NCBI GenBank assembly: GCA_017407885.1
Contig: JAFQVU010000168.1
Coordinates: 1-6,599 of the forward strand
Source of the DNA: Clostridia bacterium
Lineage (GTDB): Bacteria; Bacillota_A; Clostridia; Oscillospirales; CAG-272
DNA: 6,599 nt
Direction: 5' to 3'
The notes below the pieces were generated by a model. The model made no database searches and was not told the DNA's origin. It saw only the letters and a program-made list of their open reading frames with translations. The position numbers and the translations under genes are program-made. This document shows, one piece after another, positions 1-5,929 of the stretch (positions are counted from its first letter, which is position 1; each line of letters starts with the position of its first letter).

Positions 1-142
1 CATCCTGATTGATCTGCGGTTTGGTTTCTGTGCCTGCCGAGTAAAAATCGAACTCATCCCCGCGCAGATGCTTACCGAGGGCTTCTGCGATCTGACTGCG
101 GCAGGAATTATGTACGCTAATAAATGCTATTTTCTTTTTCAT
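1..142 (-). CDS. arsC: ArsC / low-molecular-weight phosphatase family protein, 5' part only, catalytic Cys replaced by Ser
   Basis: Only the first 47 residues are in the window; the gene runs off the left edge. The opening (KKKIAFISVHNSCRSQIAEALGK) and the later YSAGTETKPQINQD block are typical of thioredoxin-dependent arsenate reductases and low-molecular-weight protein tyrosine phosphatases. In this family the P-loop is C-X5-R, and its first Cys is the nucleophile that attacks arsenate or phosphotyrosine. Here the loop is S9-V-H-N-S-C14-R15, so R15 and C14 are kept but the nucleophile position is Ser, codon AGC at 118-116. TGC, a one-base difference, would restore Cys. The ATG overlaps the stop of the DUF5714 gene as ATGA, so translation is probably coupled. 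The start is fixed by that overlap and by the family N-terminus. The DP-loop and distal cysteines lie outside the window, so function cannot be judged fully. As written, the enzyme should be inactive or act as a binding protein. Confidence 0.8.
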   Translation of the reverse strand, partial: MKKKIAFISVHNSCRSQIAEALGKHLRGDEFDFYSAGTETKPQINQD

Positions 143-819
143 TTGAACGGACACCTCGCACCGATACACTGATTATTCTGCGTCGAATGAGTACATTTGA
201 TTTCGCCAAGCTCCATCTCCACACCGAGATGCGCCTTTGCAAACTCCACTGCTTTGATGATGGATATGTAAGAATCACGCTTACAGCAGCGCGGACCGCC
301 AATTTCACCGATAGCGCCGAGGGCAGATGATGTCATCTTGTTGGATAGTCCCCACTCCTCGTTTGCAAGCGGAGATGAGCCGGTAACGATAGATACGAAC
401 ATTCCTGCGCTGATACCGGCACCGCATGCTCCCCAGAAACCGCAGACACCGCCGGGCACTTTTTTGCCTCTCGCCTGCATTTCGGATAAGGCTTTCGGTA
501 AATCAATGTCGCCGCCTGCGTTCTTGTACGCCGTGAGAAGCGCCGAGCCGACCATAACATGATGCTCGGGACCGTGCATATGGCAAAACGGCAGAGCCAT
601 CATCTTTTGAATGATCTCAATCGGGTTCTTCGACTCTTCGCCAAGGCAAACACCGATAATGCTGTCCATACCCTGCGTGTGGCATTCGTTGCACACATAG
701 TGACCGTTTTCGCAAGTGGCCTTGCTATTCTCCTTTTTGTGGCAGACGGCGCATTCCATCACCACGTCGGTTTCAAGGTATTTAAGCGGTGCGCCGCAGA
801 TAAGGCATTCGTCTTTCAT
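139..819 (-). CDS. DUF5714 domain protein, cysteine-rich, 226 aa
   Basis: The protein looks full length and matches my recollection of the DUF5714 family, whose biochemical function I do not know. The N-terminus carries three CxxC pairs (C5/C8, C23/C26, C43/C46) plus C36, suggesting zinc-ribbon-like metal sites. The middle holds a CHMHGPEHH block (79-87) and a Gly/Cys-rich GVCGFWGACGAGISAGMF stretch (124-141). Further on are GGPRCC (174-179) and a C-terminal Cys cluster (C209, C218, C223). In all 16 of 226 residues are Cys, which fits metal or Fe-S binding in the cytoplasm. No signal peptide or convincing membrane helix is visible. It starts 12 nt after the upstream gene with only a weak purine stretch (AAGAGAG) ahead of the ATG, so it probably depends on upstream translation. 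Its stop overlaps the start of the ArsC-like gene by 4 nt. The pairing with an ArsC-fold protein and a rhodanese suggests thiol, sulfur or metalloid chemistry, which is inference. Confidence 0.8.
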   Translation of the reverse strand: MKDECLICGAPLKYLETDVVMECAVCHKKENSKATCENGHYVCNECHTQGMDSIIGVCLGEESKNPIEIIQKMMALPFCHMHGPEHHVMVGSALLTAYKNAGGDIDLPKALSEMQARGKKVPGGVCGFWGACGAGISAGMFVSIVTGSSPLANEEWGLSNKMTSSALGAIGEIGGPRCCKRDSYISIIKAVEFAKAHLGVEMELGEIKCTHSTQNNQCIGARCPFK

Positions 820-831
820 AAGCTTTCTCTC

Positions 832-1578
832 TTATTCTACATTTTCAAATTTTGCACTCATCCACACAGTGGCTGAAATAATATTTCCCACAGCCGCAGA
901 TTCGGGCAATTCTTTTTCATCCACTAATAAATCAAATTCCATATCAAGGCTTTCAACAGTCAGGAGAAAATAATCACATTTTGTATAGGTGTTTGTTTTC
1001 GGAATAATATTTTTGATAACTCCGTTTATTATTGCTTTCGCATTTTCGGAGTCATCGTCATTACCATTATATTGAGTAAATTGGCCGATTGGAAAAAACG
1101 ACTTTACCGCAAAATGTGAATCATCTCGTTCGCGATACTCTTCTTCGTTTGTATAGACGTCTATTTGTTCTACAAAACATGCTATTTGACATTTGTATTT
1201 TTCATCTTCGATAAATTCCGGGCAGCATGCAGCGTTTGGAACAACGGCATTGAAAGGAAACGCATCTTCGGTCTGCCAAGCATTGAGTAGTCCCTGCAAG
1301 CCGTCATTTTCTTTTGAAATCCATTTTGGGCTTTTAACGGTTGACCATCGGCCGGTATCATAGTGAAGTTCAAATAAATCAGGGTCTAATCCACCATCTT
1401 CATTTATCGGAAGCCAAAATTCTATTGTGCCGTCTATACAAATAATTCCATAGAGCCGTCCGTCTTTGGTCTGTACCTCATACCTATTGCTAAGGTTTTC
1501 TTCAAGCATTTCTATGAAATCATCCCAAGGATGTTCATCGCTTAAATGAATACCAATATCAGAAAAGTGAGTTGCCAT
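832..1578 (-). CDS. Hypothetical protein, 248 aa, acidic, cytoplasmic
   Basis: I do not recognise this protein. An ATG at 1578 is preferred because AGGAG (1591-1587) sits 8 nt upstream. A second in-frame ATG at 1596 overlaps the rhodanese stop as ATGA and would add six residues (MIGENK), but has no comparable ribosome binding site. The N-terminal half is aromatic- and acid-rich (FWLPINEDGGLDPDLFELHYDTGRW, split here at 54-78). The middle has a CC pair at 118-119. The C-terminal half (about 155-248) has an alternating hydrophobic pattern with a VESLDMEFDLLVD segment (208-220) and a final VGNIISATVWMSAKF (230-244), which reads like a small beta-barrel or OB-like fold; this is pattern reading only. 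No signal peptide, transmembrane helix or catalytic motif is apparent. Its DNA is markedly AT-richer than the genes on either side (the 60 bases at 961-1020 contain 16 G/C; 1741-1800 in the rhodanese gene contain 35), suggesting separate origin. Confidence 0.75.
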   Translation of the reverse strand: MATHFSDIGIHLSDEHPWDDFIEMLEENLSNRYEVQTKDGRLYGIICIDGTIEFWLPINEDGGLDPDLFELHYDTGRWSTVKSPKWISKENDGLQGLLNAWQTEDAFPFNAVVPNAACCPEFIEDEKYKCQIACFVEQIDVYTNEEEYRERDDSHFAVKSFFPIGQFTQYNGNDDDSENAKAIINGVIKNIIPKTNTYTKCDYFLLTVESLDMEFDLLVDEKELPESAAVGNIISATVWMSAKFENVE

Positions 1579-1586
1579 TTTATTTT

Positions 1587-1591
1587 CTCCT
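1587..1591 (-). promoter_or_regulatory. Ribosome binding site choosing the 1578 start
   Basis: AGGAG on the minus strand, 8 nt before the ATG at 1578. It lies between the two candidate ATGs (1596 and 1578) and so supports the shorter product. The longer start may still be reached by coupling to the overlapping rhodanese stop codon. Confidence 0.7.
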
Positions 1592-1592
1592 A

Positions 1593-2078
1593 TCATTCAG
1601 TAGTAATAATTTCGCCCGTCCAATCAAGGATGCCGCCGAACTCCACGATGTTCGTATATCCGAGCGCCACCAGCTTCTCCGCCGCCTCTTTACTGCGGCG
1701 ACCGCTTCGGCAGTACACCATGATAAGCTGATCCTTGTCGGGAAGCTCCGCAATCTCGTCCGTGCCGATCTCCTCATTTGCGACATTGATCGCGTTCGGG
1801 ATATGCCCCTCGGCGAATTCATCGCCTCTGCGCACGTCGAGGATGATGTAATCACTCTCCTCCTGCATCATGATGACCGCCTCGTCCATGCTGATCTGGC
1901 GGTAGGTGTTCGTCTGCTCTTTGTTCATATTTTTACTCTCTTGTATTTGAAGTTCACCGTTTGCTTCGGTGTCGGTTGTTTTATCTGAATTTGCCGCGCA
2001 CGCGCTCATCGTAGCGACAAGTACGAGTATAGAAGCAGCGGTGATTATGAGTTTTCGGTTGGATTTGGTATGCATCAT
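1593..2078 (-). CDS. Rhodanese-like domain lipoprotein, 161 aa
   Basis: A single rhodanese domain behind a lipoprotein signal peptide. Residues 1-26 have a basic start (KSNRK), a hydrophobic core (LIITAASILVLVATM) and a lipobox-like MSAC ending at Cys27, so the mature protein should be lipid-anchored outside the membrane with a Ser/Thr/Glu-rich linker (28-58). The rhodanese domain (about 60-158) contains YIILDVRRGDEFAEGHIPNAINV (77-99) and the active loop CRSGRR (123-128), with Cys123 as the persulfide-forming residue. WTG near the C-terminus is also typical. Such domains carry sulfane sulfur or serve in redox relays; the substrate here is unknown. The start is the first of two adjacent ATGs, with AAGGAG 10 nt upstream (2094-2089). 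It begins 26 nt after the fic stop and its TGA overlaps an ATG of the next gene. Met51 (codon at 1928-1926) could serve as an internal start giving a cytoplasmic rhodanese of 111 residues. Confidence 0.92.
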   Translation of the reverse strand: MMHTKSNRKLIITAASILVLVATMSACAANSDKTTDTEANGELQIQESKNMNKEQTNTYRQISMDEAVIMMQEESDYIILDVRRGDEFAEGHIPNAINVANEEIGTDEIAELPDKDQLIMVYCRSGRRSKEAAEKLVALGYTNIVEFGGILDWTGEIITTE

Positions 2079-2104
2079 TTGATTTTCGCTCCTTCAAACT
2101 CATA

Positions 2105-3001
2105 TCATTCCTCATAAGGAACCCTGAAATAATCAAGCCAAGTCTTAAATGTATCCTGCGCCGACAGACAAGTATCGGTTAAGAAGCCTTTTTCTCTCGG
2201 CCATTCCGTAAGACCGCGGTAATAGAACATTTTGAGGTTTTCATCAATCACGAACGGCACAATATTGTGCTTCAGACATTCCTTAAACAGAAGCAGTCTG
2301 CCGACTCTGCCGTTTCCGTCCTGGAACGGATGAATGCACTCGAATCGGTAATGAAAATCAAGAATATTCGAAAATGACTTTTCTTCCGTACTGTTATAAT
2401 CGGCAAGCAACTTTTTTATGACATCTGCGACTTCTTCCGGCGCGGTGGTATCCTTGCCGCCTACCTCGTTCGGAACCTTTTTGTAATCGCCCACCGCAAA
2501 CCAATCAAGGCGGCTGTCGGAAGTTCCGCTTTTCAAGATAAAATGAAGCTGTTTGATGAGTGCCTCGGTGATGTTCGCACTCGCACGGTCGATAACAAAA
2601 TCAATACAGCGGAAATGATTTGCCGTTTCCACGATATCGTCAACAGTTACTGCATCCGTTGTCATGCCTATCGTATTGGTTTCGTAAATGTACCGCGTTT
2701 GATCGTGCGTAAGTCGGCTGCCTTCGATGTGATTGGAATTGTAGGTCAGCTCGATCTGTATTTTATGATAAATTCCGCCGGAGAGTTTGGCGCTTTTTTC
2801 GGCTTTAAGGATTTCAAGTAAAGTCTTCGGCGCTGCGGAAGTTTTCCTCTTACGTCCCGGCTTTTCAGCACTTTCGGGGATGGTCCACGTTTTGCCGATA
2901 AGTTCGGCACCGTCAACCCGACCTTCAGCGCAGTAATTACGCACGCTTCGCTCGGATATGCCCCATTTTTTTGCCGCTTCGGCTACAGAAATATAGTTCA
3001 T
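2105..3001 (-). CDS. fic: Fic family protein with N-terminal helix-turn-helix, 298 aa
   Basis: Fic enzymes transfer AMP or another nucleotide moiety from a nucleotide to a hydroxyl side chain of a target protein. The core motif HPFQDGNGRVGR (224-235) is complete, with His224 as the catalytic base and the GNGR anion-binding loop intact. A GDYKKVPNEVGG segment (172-183) matches the usual target-binding flap region. Upstream, SNHIEG (89-94) fits the inhibitory (S/T)xxxE(G/N) helix, placing the protein with self-inhibited Fic proteins that carry the helix N-terminal to the Fic core. Residues 3-45 (YISVAEAAKKWGISERSV onward, ending in TWTIPE) resemble an excisionase/MerR-like helix-turn-helix, followed by a basic linker (RKRK at 50-53). 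ATG at 3001 is chosen because a GAGGTG ribosome site lies 6 nt upstream; a TTG at 3019 is in frame but less likely. First gene of the operon. Targets are unknown. Confidence 0.93.
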   Translation of the reverse strand: MNYISVAEAAKKWGISERSVRNYCAEGRVDGAELIGKTWTIPESAEKPGRKRKTSAAPKTLLEILKAEKSAKLSGGIYHKIQIELTYNSNHIEGSRLTHDQTRYIYETNTIGMTTDAVTVDDIVETANHFRCIDFVIDRASANITEALIKQLHFILKSGTSDSRLDWFAVGDYKKVPNEVGGKDTTAPEEVADVIKKLLADYNSTEEKSFSNILDFHYRFECIHPFQDGNGRVGRLLLFKECLKHNIVPFVIDENLKMFYYRGLTEWPREKGFLTDTCLSAQDTFKTWLDYFRVPYEE

Positions 3002-3031
3002 CTTAGTCACCTCTATCAAATCGGTAAATAT

Positions 3032-3040
3032 ATTATATCA
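3032..3040 (-). promoter_or_regulatory. Extended -10 promoter for the fic operon
   Basis: On the minus strand TGATATAAT gives a perfect TATAAT (3037-3032) with a TG one base ahead of it, the extended -10 form that can work without a good -35. No convincing -35 is seen at 17 bp upstream. The predicted start of transcription is about 3025, giving a leader of roughly 24 nt containing the GAGGTG ribosome site. The spacer and -35 zone fall inside a TTGCCGATAA-containing repeat arm. Confidence 0.6.
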
Positions 3041-3042
3041 CA

Positions 3043-3101
3043 TTATCGGCAAAAAATATATGATATTTTGTAAATAATATTGCTGTATTTTTTGCCGATA
3101 A
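3043..3101. repeat. Perfect 16-bp inverted repeat, probable operator pair
   Basis: Arms at 3043-3058 (TTATCGGCAAAAAATA) and 3086-3101 (its exact reverse complement) are separated by 27 bp. The promoter-proximal arm covers the spacer and -35 zone of the fic promoter. The distal arm overlaps a second palindrome, TTGCCG-ATAA-CGGCAA at 3092-3107. A degenerate copy, AAATCGGTAA at 3018-3027, lies at the likely transcription start. The arrangement suggests repression by a dimeric or cooperative DNA-binding protein; the Fic protein's own helix-turn-helix is the nearest candidate (inference). Confidence 0.65.
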
Positions 3102-3110
3102 CGGCAATAT

Positions 3111-3143
3111 TGAAAGGGGTGAACGATTCGTTCACCCCTTTCA
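3111..3143 (-). terminator. Palindrome with 16-bp arms at the end of the recombinase gene
   Basis: Arms 3111-3126 and 3128-3143 are perfect reverse complements around a single central base. The TGA stop of the second recombinase (3143-3141) forms the outer end of one arm. In RNA it would form a long GC-containing hairpin directly at the stop codon. No long U-run follows on the minus strand (only TTTCAATATT), so intrinsic termination is plausible but not certain. A protein-binding site is the alternative. Confidence 0.55.
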
Positions 3144-4565
3144 CACTCTCCCAAGCTCCACCTTCATCTCGCGGATCATCTCCGCAAGCTTCGCCTCGCA
3201 CTCCGCTTCCGTTTCCGCATATATATTCCGCACGACACGCTCGCCGTTAACCGTCGGCGAATATCGACCTTGCCAGCAGTTCGCGGAGAGCTGCTTAACA
3301 TACCCCGTGCCGCGCTTGCGATACTTGCCTGTGTTCGGCTCAAAATTCGTGCATGGCGGAGTTGCTTGCGTATTTGCACCACCGCCGACATCACCGCTAC
3401 ACGCCGCTTGTACGCCCGTCACAGCGCCGATAGCTTGCTCGATCTTGTTAGCCGCCGCACGCTGCATTTCCTCGGTGGCGTGGGAGTATACGTTCAGCGT
3501 GGTTTCCACCGAGGTGTGTCCGATGGTCGCCGCCAGCGTTTTCACGTCCATGCCGTAGCGGAGCGACTGTGTGGCGAATGTATGCCGCAGTGCGTGGAAT
3601 GAAACCCGCTTGCAGCCGGCACGCTCGAGTATCTTTGACAGCCGCTTACGGCACGCCGTGGGATCTCGCGGCACGTCTTCCTCTTTAACCGGCGACGGGA
3701 ACAGCCATTTCGAGTTTACCGTCTTCCGATACTCTTTCAGCACCTCGATCAGCGGCACGGGAAGCTTGATCGACCGATCCGCCGCTTTGGTTTTTGGCGG
3801 AATAATATGAAGCTTACCGCCTACGTATTTTATTTGCTTCGACACGGTCAGCATCCGCGTTTCGAAGTTGATGTCATCCCACTGAAGAGCGAGTATCTCA
3901 CCTCGGCGAAGTCCCGTGGAAAGGTCGAGTAGGAACATTTCGTAAAATCCTTCCTCTTTCGCTTGAATAAGAAGTTTTTGCATCTCCTCGGGATTCAGCG
4001 TTTGTATTTCCGGCGACTTTTTCGGCGGCAGGCGGCACAGCTCGGCAGGATTTGAGCGTATCAGCTTTTCGCTGACCGCCTTGGCAAGTGCGGCGCGAAT
4101 GTGAGCGTGAATACTGCGGATGACACCGTTTGAAAGACCGTTTCCGTATATCTCGCGCCGTGTCTGTCGACCGTCCGATTTGAGATGCGCGTAGAATTTC
4201 TCAAGCGTTCCGGGCGTGATCTCGTCGAGCGGCGTTTCGCCAAGTTTCGGAATGATCTGCTTGTAGATACGCTCCTCATAAGTCGCCTGCGTGGTGAAGC
4301 GAAGCCCCGGCTTGCAGTAATTCTGATACCAGAAATCCATCCATTCACCGAACGGCATCTTTGATGTGGTTTTGTCGGTAGTCTTACCGAGAGACTGCTT
4401 GAGCGCTTCGAGCTTTTCTATGCACTCCCGCTTCGTCTTTGCTGTGACGCTTTTCGTGATGGGCAGTCCTTTTTCATCGTAACCGACGACAACTCTGCCT
4501 TCCCATCGCCCATCCTTGCGCTCTCTTAATGTTCCGTCGCCCGATTTGCGCTTCCTTTTTCCCAC
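3141..4565 (-). CDS. Tyrosine recombinase / phage-type integrase, 474 aa, with extra C-terminal domain
   Basis: A site-specific recombinase of the tyrosine family, which cuts and rejoins DNA through a 3'-phosphotyrosine. Residues 9-56 form an arm-type DNA-binding module (GTLRERKDGRWEGR and following strands). A SAM-like core-binding domain covers about 70-170, and the catalytic domain about 185-375. Catalytic residues are all present: R220 (TGLRRGE), K258 (PPKTK), H324 and R327 (HALRH), H350 (GHTS) and Y360 (NVYSH). After a Gly/Cys/Thr-rich linker (about 385-412) comes an added module (413-470: KYRKRGTGYVKQL, WQGRY, ending in a Glu/Lys-rich helix) that resembles a second arm-type DNA-binding domain. 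The start is GTG at 4565, supported by AAAGGAG 8 nt upstream (4580-4574). The gene overlaps the preceding recombinase gene by 40 nt in another frame, so the two are co-expressed. It appears intact. Confidence 0.93.
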   Translation of the reverse strand: MGKRKRKSGDGTLRERKDGRWEGRVVVGYDEKGLPITKSVTAKTKRECIEKLEALKQSLGKTTDKTTSKMPFGEWMDFWYQNYCKPGLRFTTQATYEERIYKQIIPKLGETPLDEITPGTLEKFYAHLKSDGRQTRREIYGNGLSNGVIRSIHAHIRAALAKAVSEKLIRSNPAELCRLPPKKSPEIQTLNPEEMQKLLIQAKEEGFYEMFLLDLSTGLRRGEILALQWDDINFETRMLTVSKQIKYVGGKLHIIPPKTKAADRSIKLPVPLIEVLKEYRKTVNSKWLFPSPVKEEDVPRDPTACRKRLSKILERAGCKRVSFHALRHTFATQSLRYGMDVKTLAATIGHTSVETTLNVYSHATEEMQRAAANKIEQAIGAVTGVQAACSGDVGGGANTQATPPCTNFEPNTGKYRKRGTGYVKQLSANCWQGRYSPTVNGERVVRNIYAETEAECEAKLAEMIREMKVELGRV

Positions 4566-5725
4566 GGCTTCAGCTCCTTTCCGAATATGTCCGTGATGTA
4601 ATCCTCGACGATCTCCGCCGCGTTGTTTTGCATATCTGTCGTGATATGCGTGTAGGTGTCGAGCGTGAAGCTCGCCTTGGTGTGGCCGAGGATGCTTGCA
4701 AGCGTTCGCGGATCGATGCCGCTTGATGCGGAGTGCGTAGCGAAGGTGTGGCGGAGTTCATGGAATGTCATATCGGGAAGGTCTGCTTCACCTAGTAACT
4801 TTTTCAGCCTCATGTACGCTGCTCTCGGATTCATCGGCAGTTCAGGCTTCAGCGGATTTGGGAATATCCATTCTGTCAGCGCATTTTTCTTGCGCTTTGC
4901 AAGTAATTCCACAAGTCCTCGCGATATTGTCACGCTTCGGTTGCCCTCGCTTGTTTTCGTTTCGCCGATGATCGGCTGTTTGTGTTCGTAGTGAACCGAG
5001 CGGCGCACGTGCAGCTTCTCCGTTGCTTCGTCGAAGTCCTCCCATTTGAGTCCGCAGATCTCGCCGAGGCGCATACCGGTCATCAGCTCGGTCTTAAAGA
5101 AGTCGCGCCATATTTCGTCAGCTTCCACCGCTTTCATAAGCGTTTCGATCTGCGACTCGATGAGGACCGTTTTCTCTTTGTGCGTGGGTCTAGGTATAGT
5201 CGTGCCATTGGTGGGATTGCGCGGCACTATGCCTTCGAGCACGGCGCTGTCCATCGCTTCGTGGAGAAGCATATGTACCGAGCGCACAACGGCGCTTGAC
5301 AGTGTCTTTCCCATGGTCGTGCTCTCGCGCATCCGCCCCGATTCTTTGAGCGTGTTGTACATTTTCTGTATGTCGGTAGTGGTCACCTGCGTGATCGGCT
5401 TTGAGCCGAGGCGGGGTTTAATGTAGTTAATGTAAGTTTTGTAGCCGTCCACGGTGCTTTGACGTATCATCGGTGCCTTGTATTCTGTCAGCCACTTGTC
5501 GAGCCACTCACCGAGTGTCATGTGGCTGTCCTCATTAAGCTCTACGCCGGCGTATGTTTCTTTGAGCGCATTCAGCTTCGGCATCAGCTTGCTCTGCGTA
5601 TTCGCAAAGACCGATCTGTATATCGGTTTGCCGTCAGAAGTGTGTCCGGCTACGATGCGGCCTTCCCAGCGTCCGTCTGCACGCCTTCTTATCATGCCGT
5701 CCCCGTTTGCTCTGCGTTTTGCCAT
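4526..5725 (-). CDS. Tyrosine recombinase / phage-type integrase, 399 aa
   Basis: This is the first of the two adjacent recombinases. Residues 8-56 form an arm-type DNA-binding module (GMIRRRADGRWEGRIVAG), clearly related to that of the downstream partner. A SAM-like core-binding domain covers about 68-165, and the catalytic domain about 185-375. The catalytic set is complete: R219 (TGMRLGE), K257 (GETKT), H322 and R325 (HELRH), H348 (GHTK) and Y358 (DTYTH). The C-terminal tail is short (KPWEKGSANRATEH), unlike the partner, which has an extra domain. The ATG at 5725 has AAAGGAG 9 nt upstream (5741-5735). The 3' end overlaps the partner gene by 40 nt and supplies its ribosome binding site. Likely role: integration or excision of a mobile element, possibly as a heteromeric pair with the partner. 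I see no tRNA or clear attachment site next to it. Confidence 0.93.
   Translation of the reverse strand: MAKRRANGDGMIRRRADGRWEGRIVAGHTSDGKPIYRSVFANTQSKLMPKLNALKETYAGVELNEDSHMTLGEWLDKWLTEYKAPMIRQSTVDGYKTYINYIKPRLGSKPITQVTTTDIQKMYNTLKESGRMRESTTMGKTLSSAVVRSVHMLLHEAMDSAVLEGIVPRNPTNGTTIPRPTHKEKTVLIESQIETLMKAVEADEIWRDFFKTELMTGMRLGEICGLKWEDFDEATEKLHVRRSVHYEHKQPIIGETKTSEGNRSVTISRGLVELLAKRKKNALTEWIFPNPLKPELPMNPRAAYMRLKKLLGEADLPDMTFHELRHTFATHSASSGIDPRTLASILGHTKASFTLDTYTHITTDMQNNAAEIVEDYITDIFGKELKPWEKGSANRATEH
4574..4580 (-). promoter_or_regulatory. Ribosome binding site for the GTG start of the second recombinase
   Basis: AAAGGAG lies 8 nt before the GTG at 4565 and inside the coding region of the first recombinase. 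It identifies GTG as the start, since the next in-frame Met is residue 70, beyond the arm-type domain. Confidence 0.75.
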
Positions 5726-5888
5726 AAAATCACGCTCCTTTCGTACAACACAATACCACAGAATGAAGAATATATCCAGTGAAAATCGCGGTGTTATCAG
5801 AAAAGTTGTTTTTAAGATATAAAAAGTTTGTTTTCTTCTGTGCTTTGCTTACATCGAACGCGAGCGTCGAGAAAGTGGAAAAGTAATT

Positions 5889-5909
5889 ATATCAAGGAGT
5901 GCTTGATAT
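5889..5909. repeat. 21-bp inverted repeat, possible operator
   Basis: ATATCAAG (5889-5896) and its exact reverse complement CTTGATAT (5902-5909) flank a 5-bp centre, GAGTG. It lies about 20 bp upstream of the -35 zone of the XRE regulator gene, in the region shared with the divergent recombinases. This is a natural position for an XRE-family operator, but a recombination core site is also possible. Confidence 0.5.
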
Positions 5910-5929
5910 GCTAAACAACGAATTGATAA

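Larger units (their letters stand above)
3002..3140. other. AT-rich control region between recombinase and fic genes
   Basis: This 139-nt gap holds the fic promoter, a set of related inverted repeats built from TTGCCGATAA, and most of the palindrome at the end of the upstream recombinase gene. No coding potential is evident. Confidence 0.7.

Noticed and set aside
124..876. Plus-strand reading frames opposite the DUF5714 and neighbouring genes
   Set aside because: They mirror well-supported minus-strand genes, show no recognisable domains and have no ribosome sites.
2105..2821. Fic protein as the toxin of a toxin-antitoxin pair
   Set aside because: No small antitoxin gene is adjacent; the inhibitory motif is within the same protein (SNHIEG), so self-inhibition is the simpler reading.
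3024..3033. GTAAATATAT shared with 5940-5949 as a possible attachment-site direct repeat
   Set aside because: Only 10 bp in AT-rich DNA, and both copies sit in promoter regions; too short to support an att call.
3092..3107. TTGCCG-ATAA-CGGCAA as an intrinsic terminator
   Set aside because: Only 6-bp arms and no U-run on either side in the right direction; the motif recurs nearby, so an operator reading fits better.
3270..5822. Several plus-strand frames of 65-126 codons opposite the recombinases
   Set aside because: Low-complexity Arg/Ser/Ala-rich translations typical of antisense shadows; the minus-strand proteins have full catalytic motifs.
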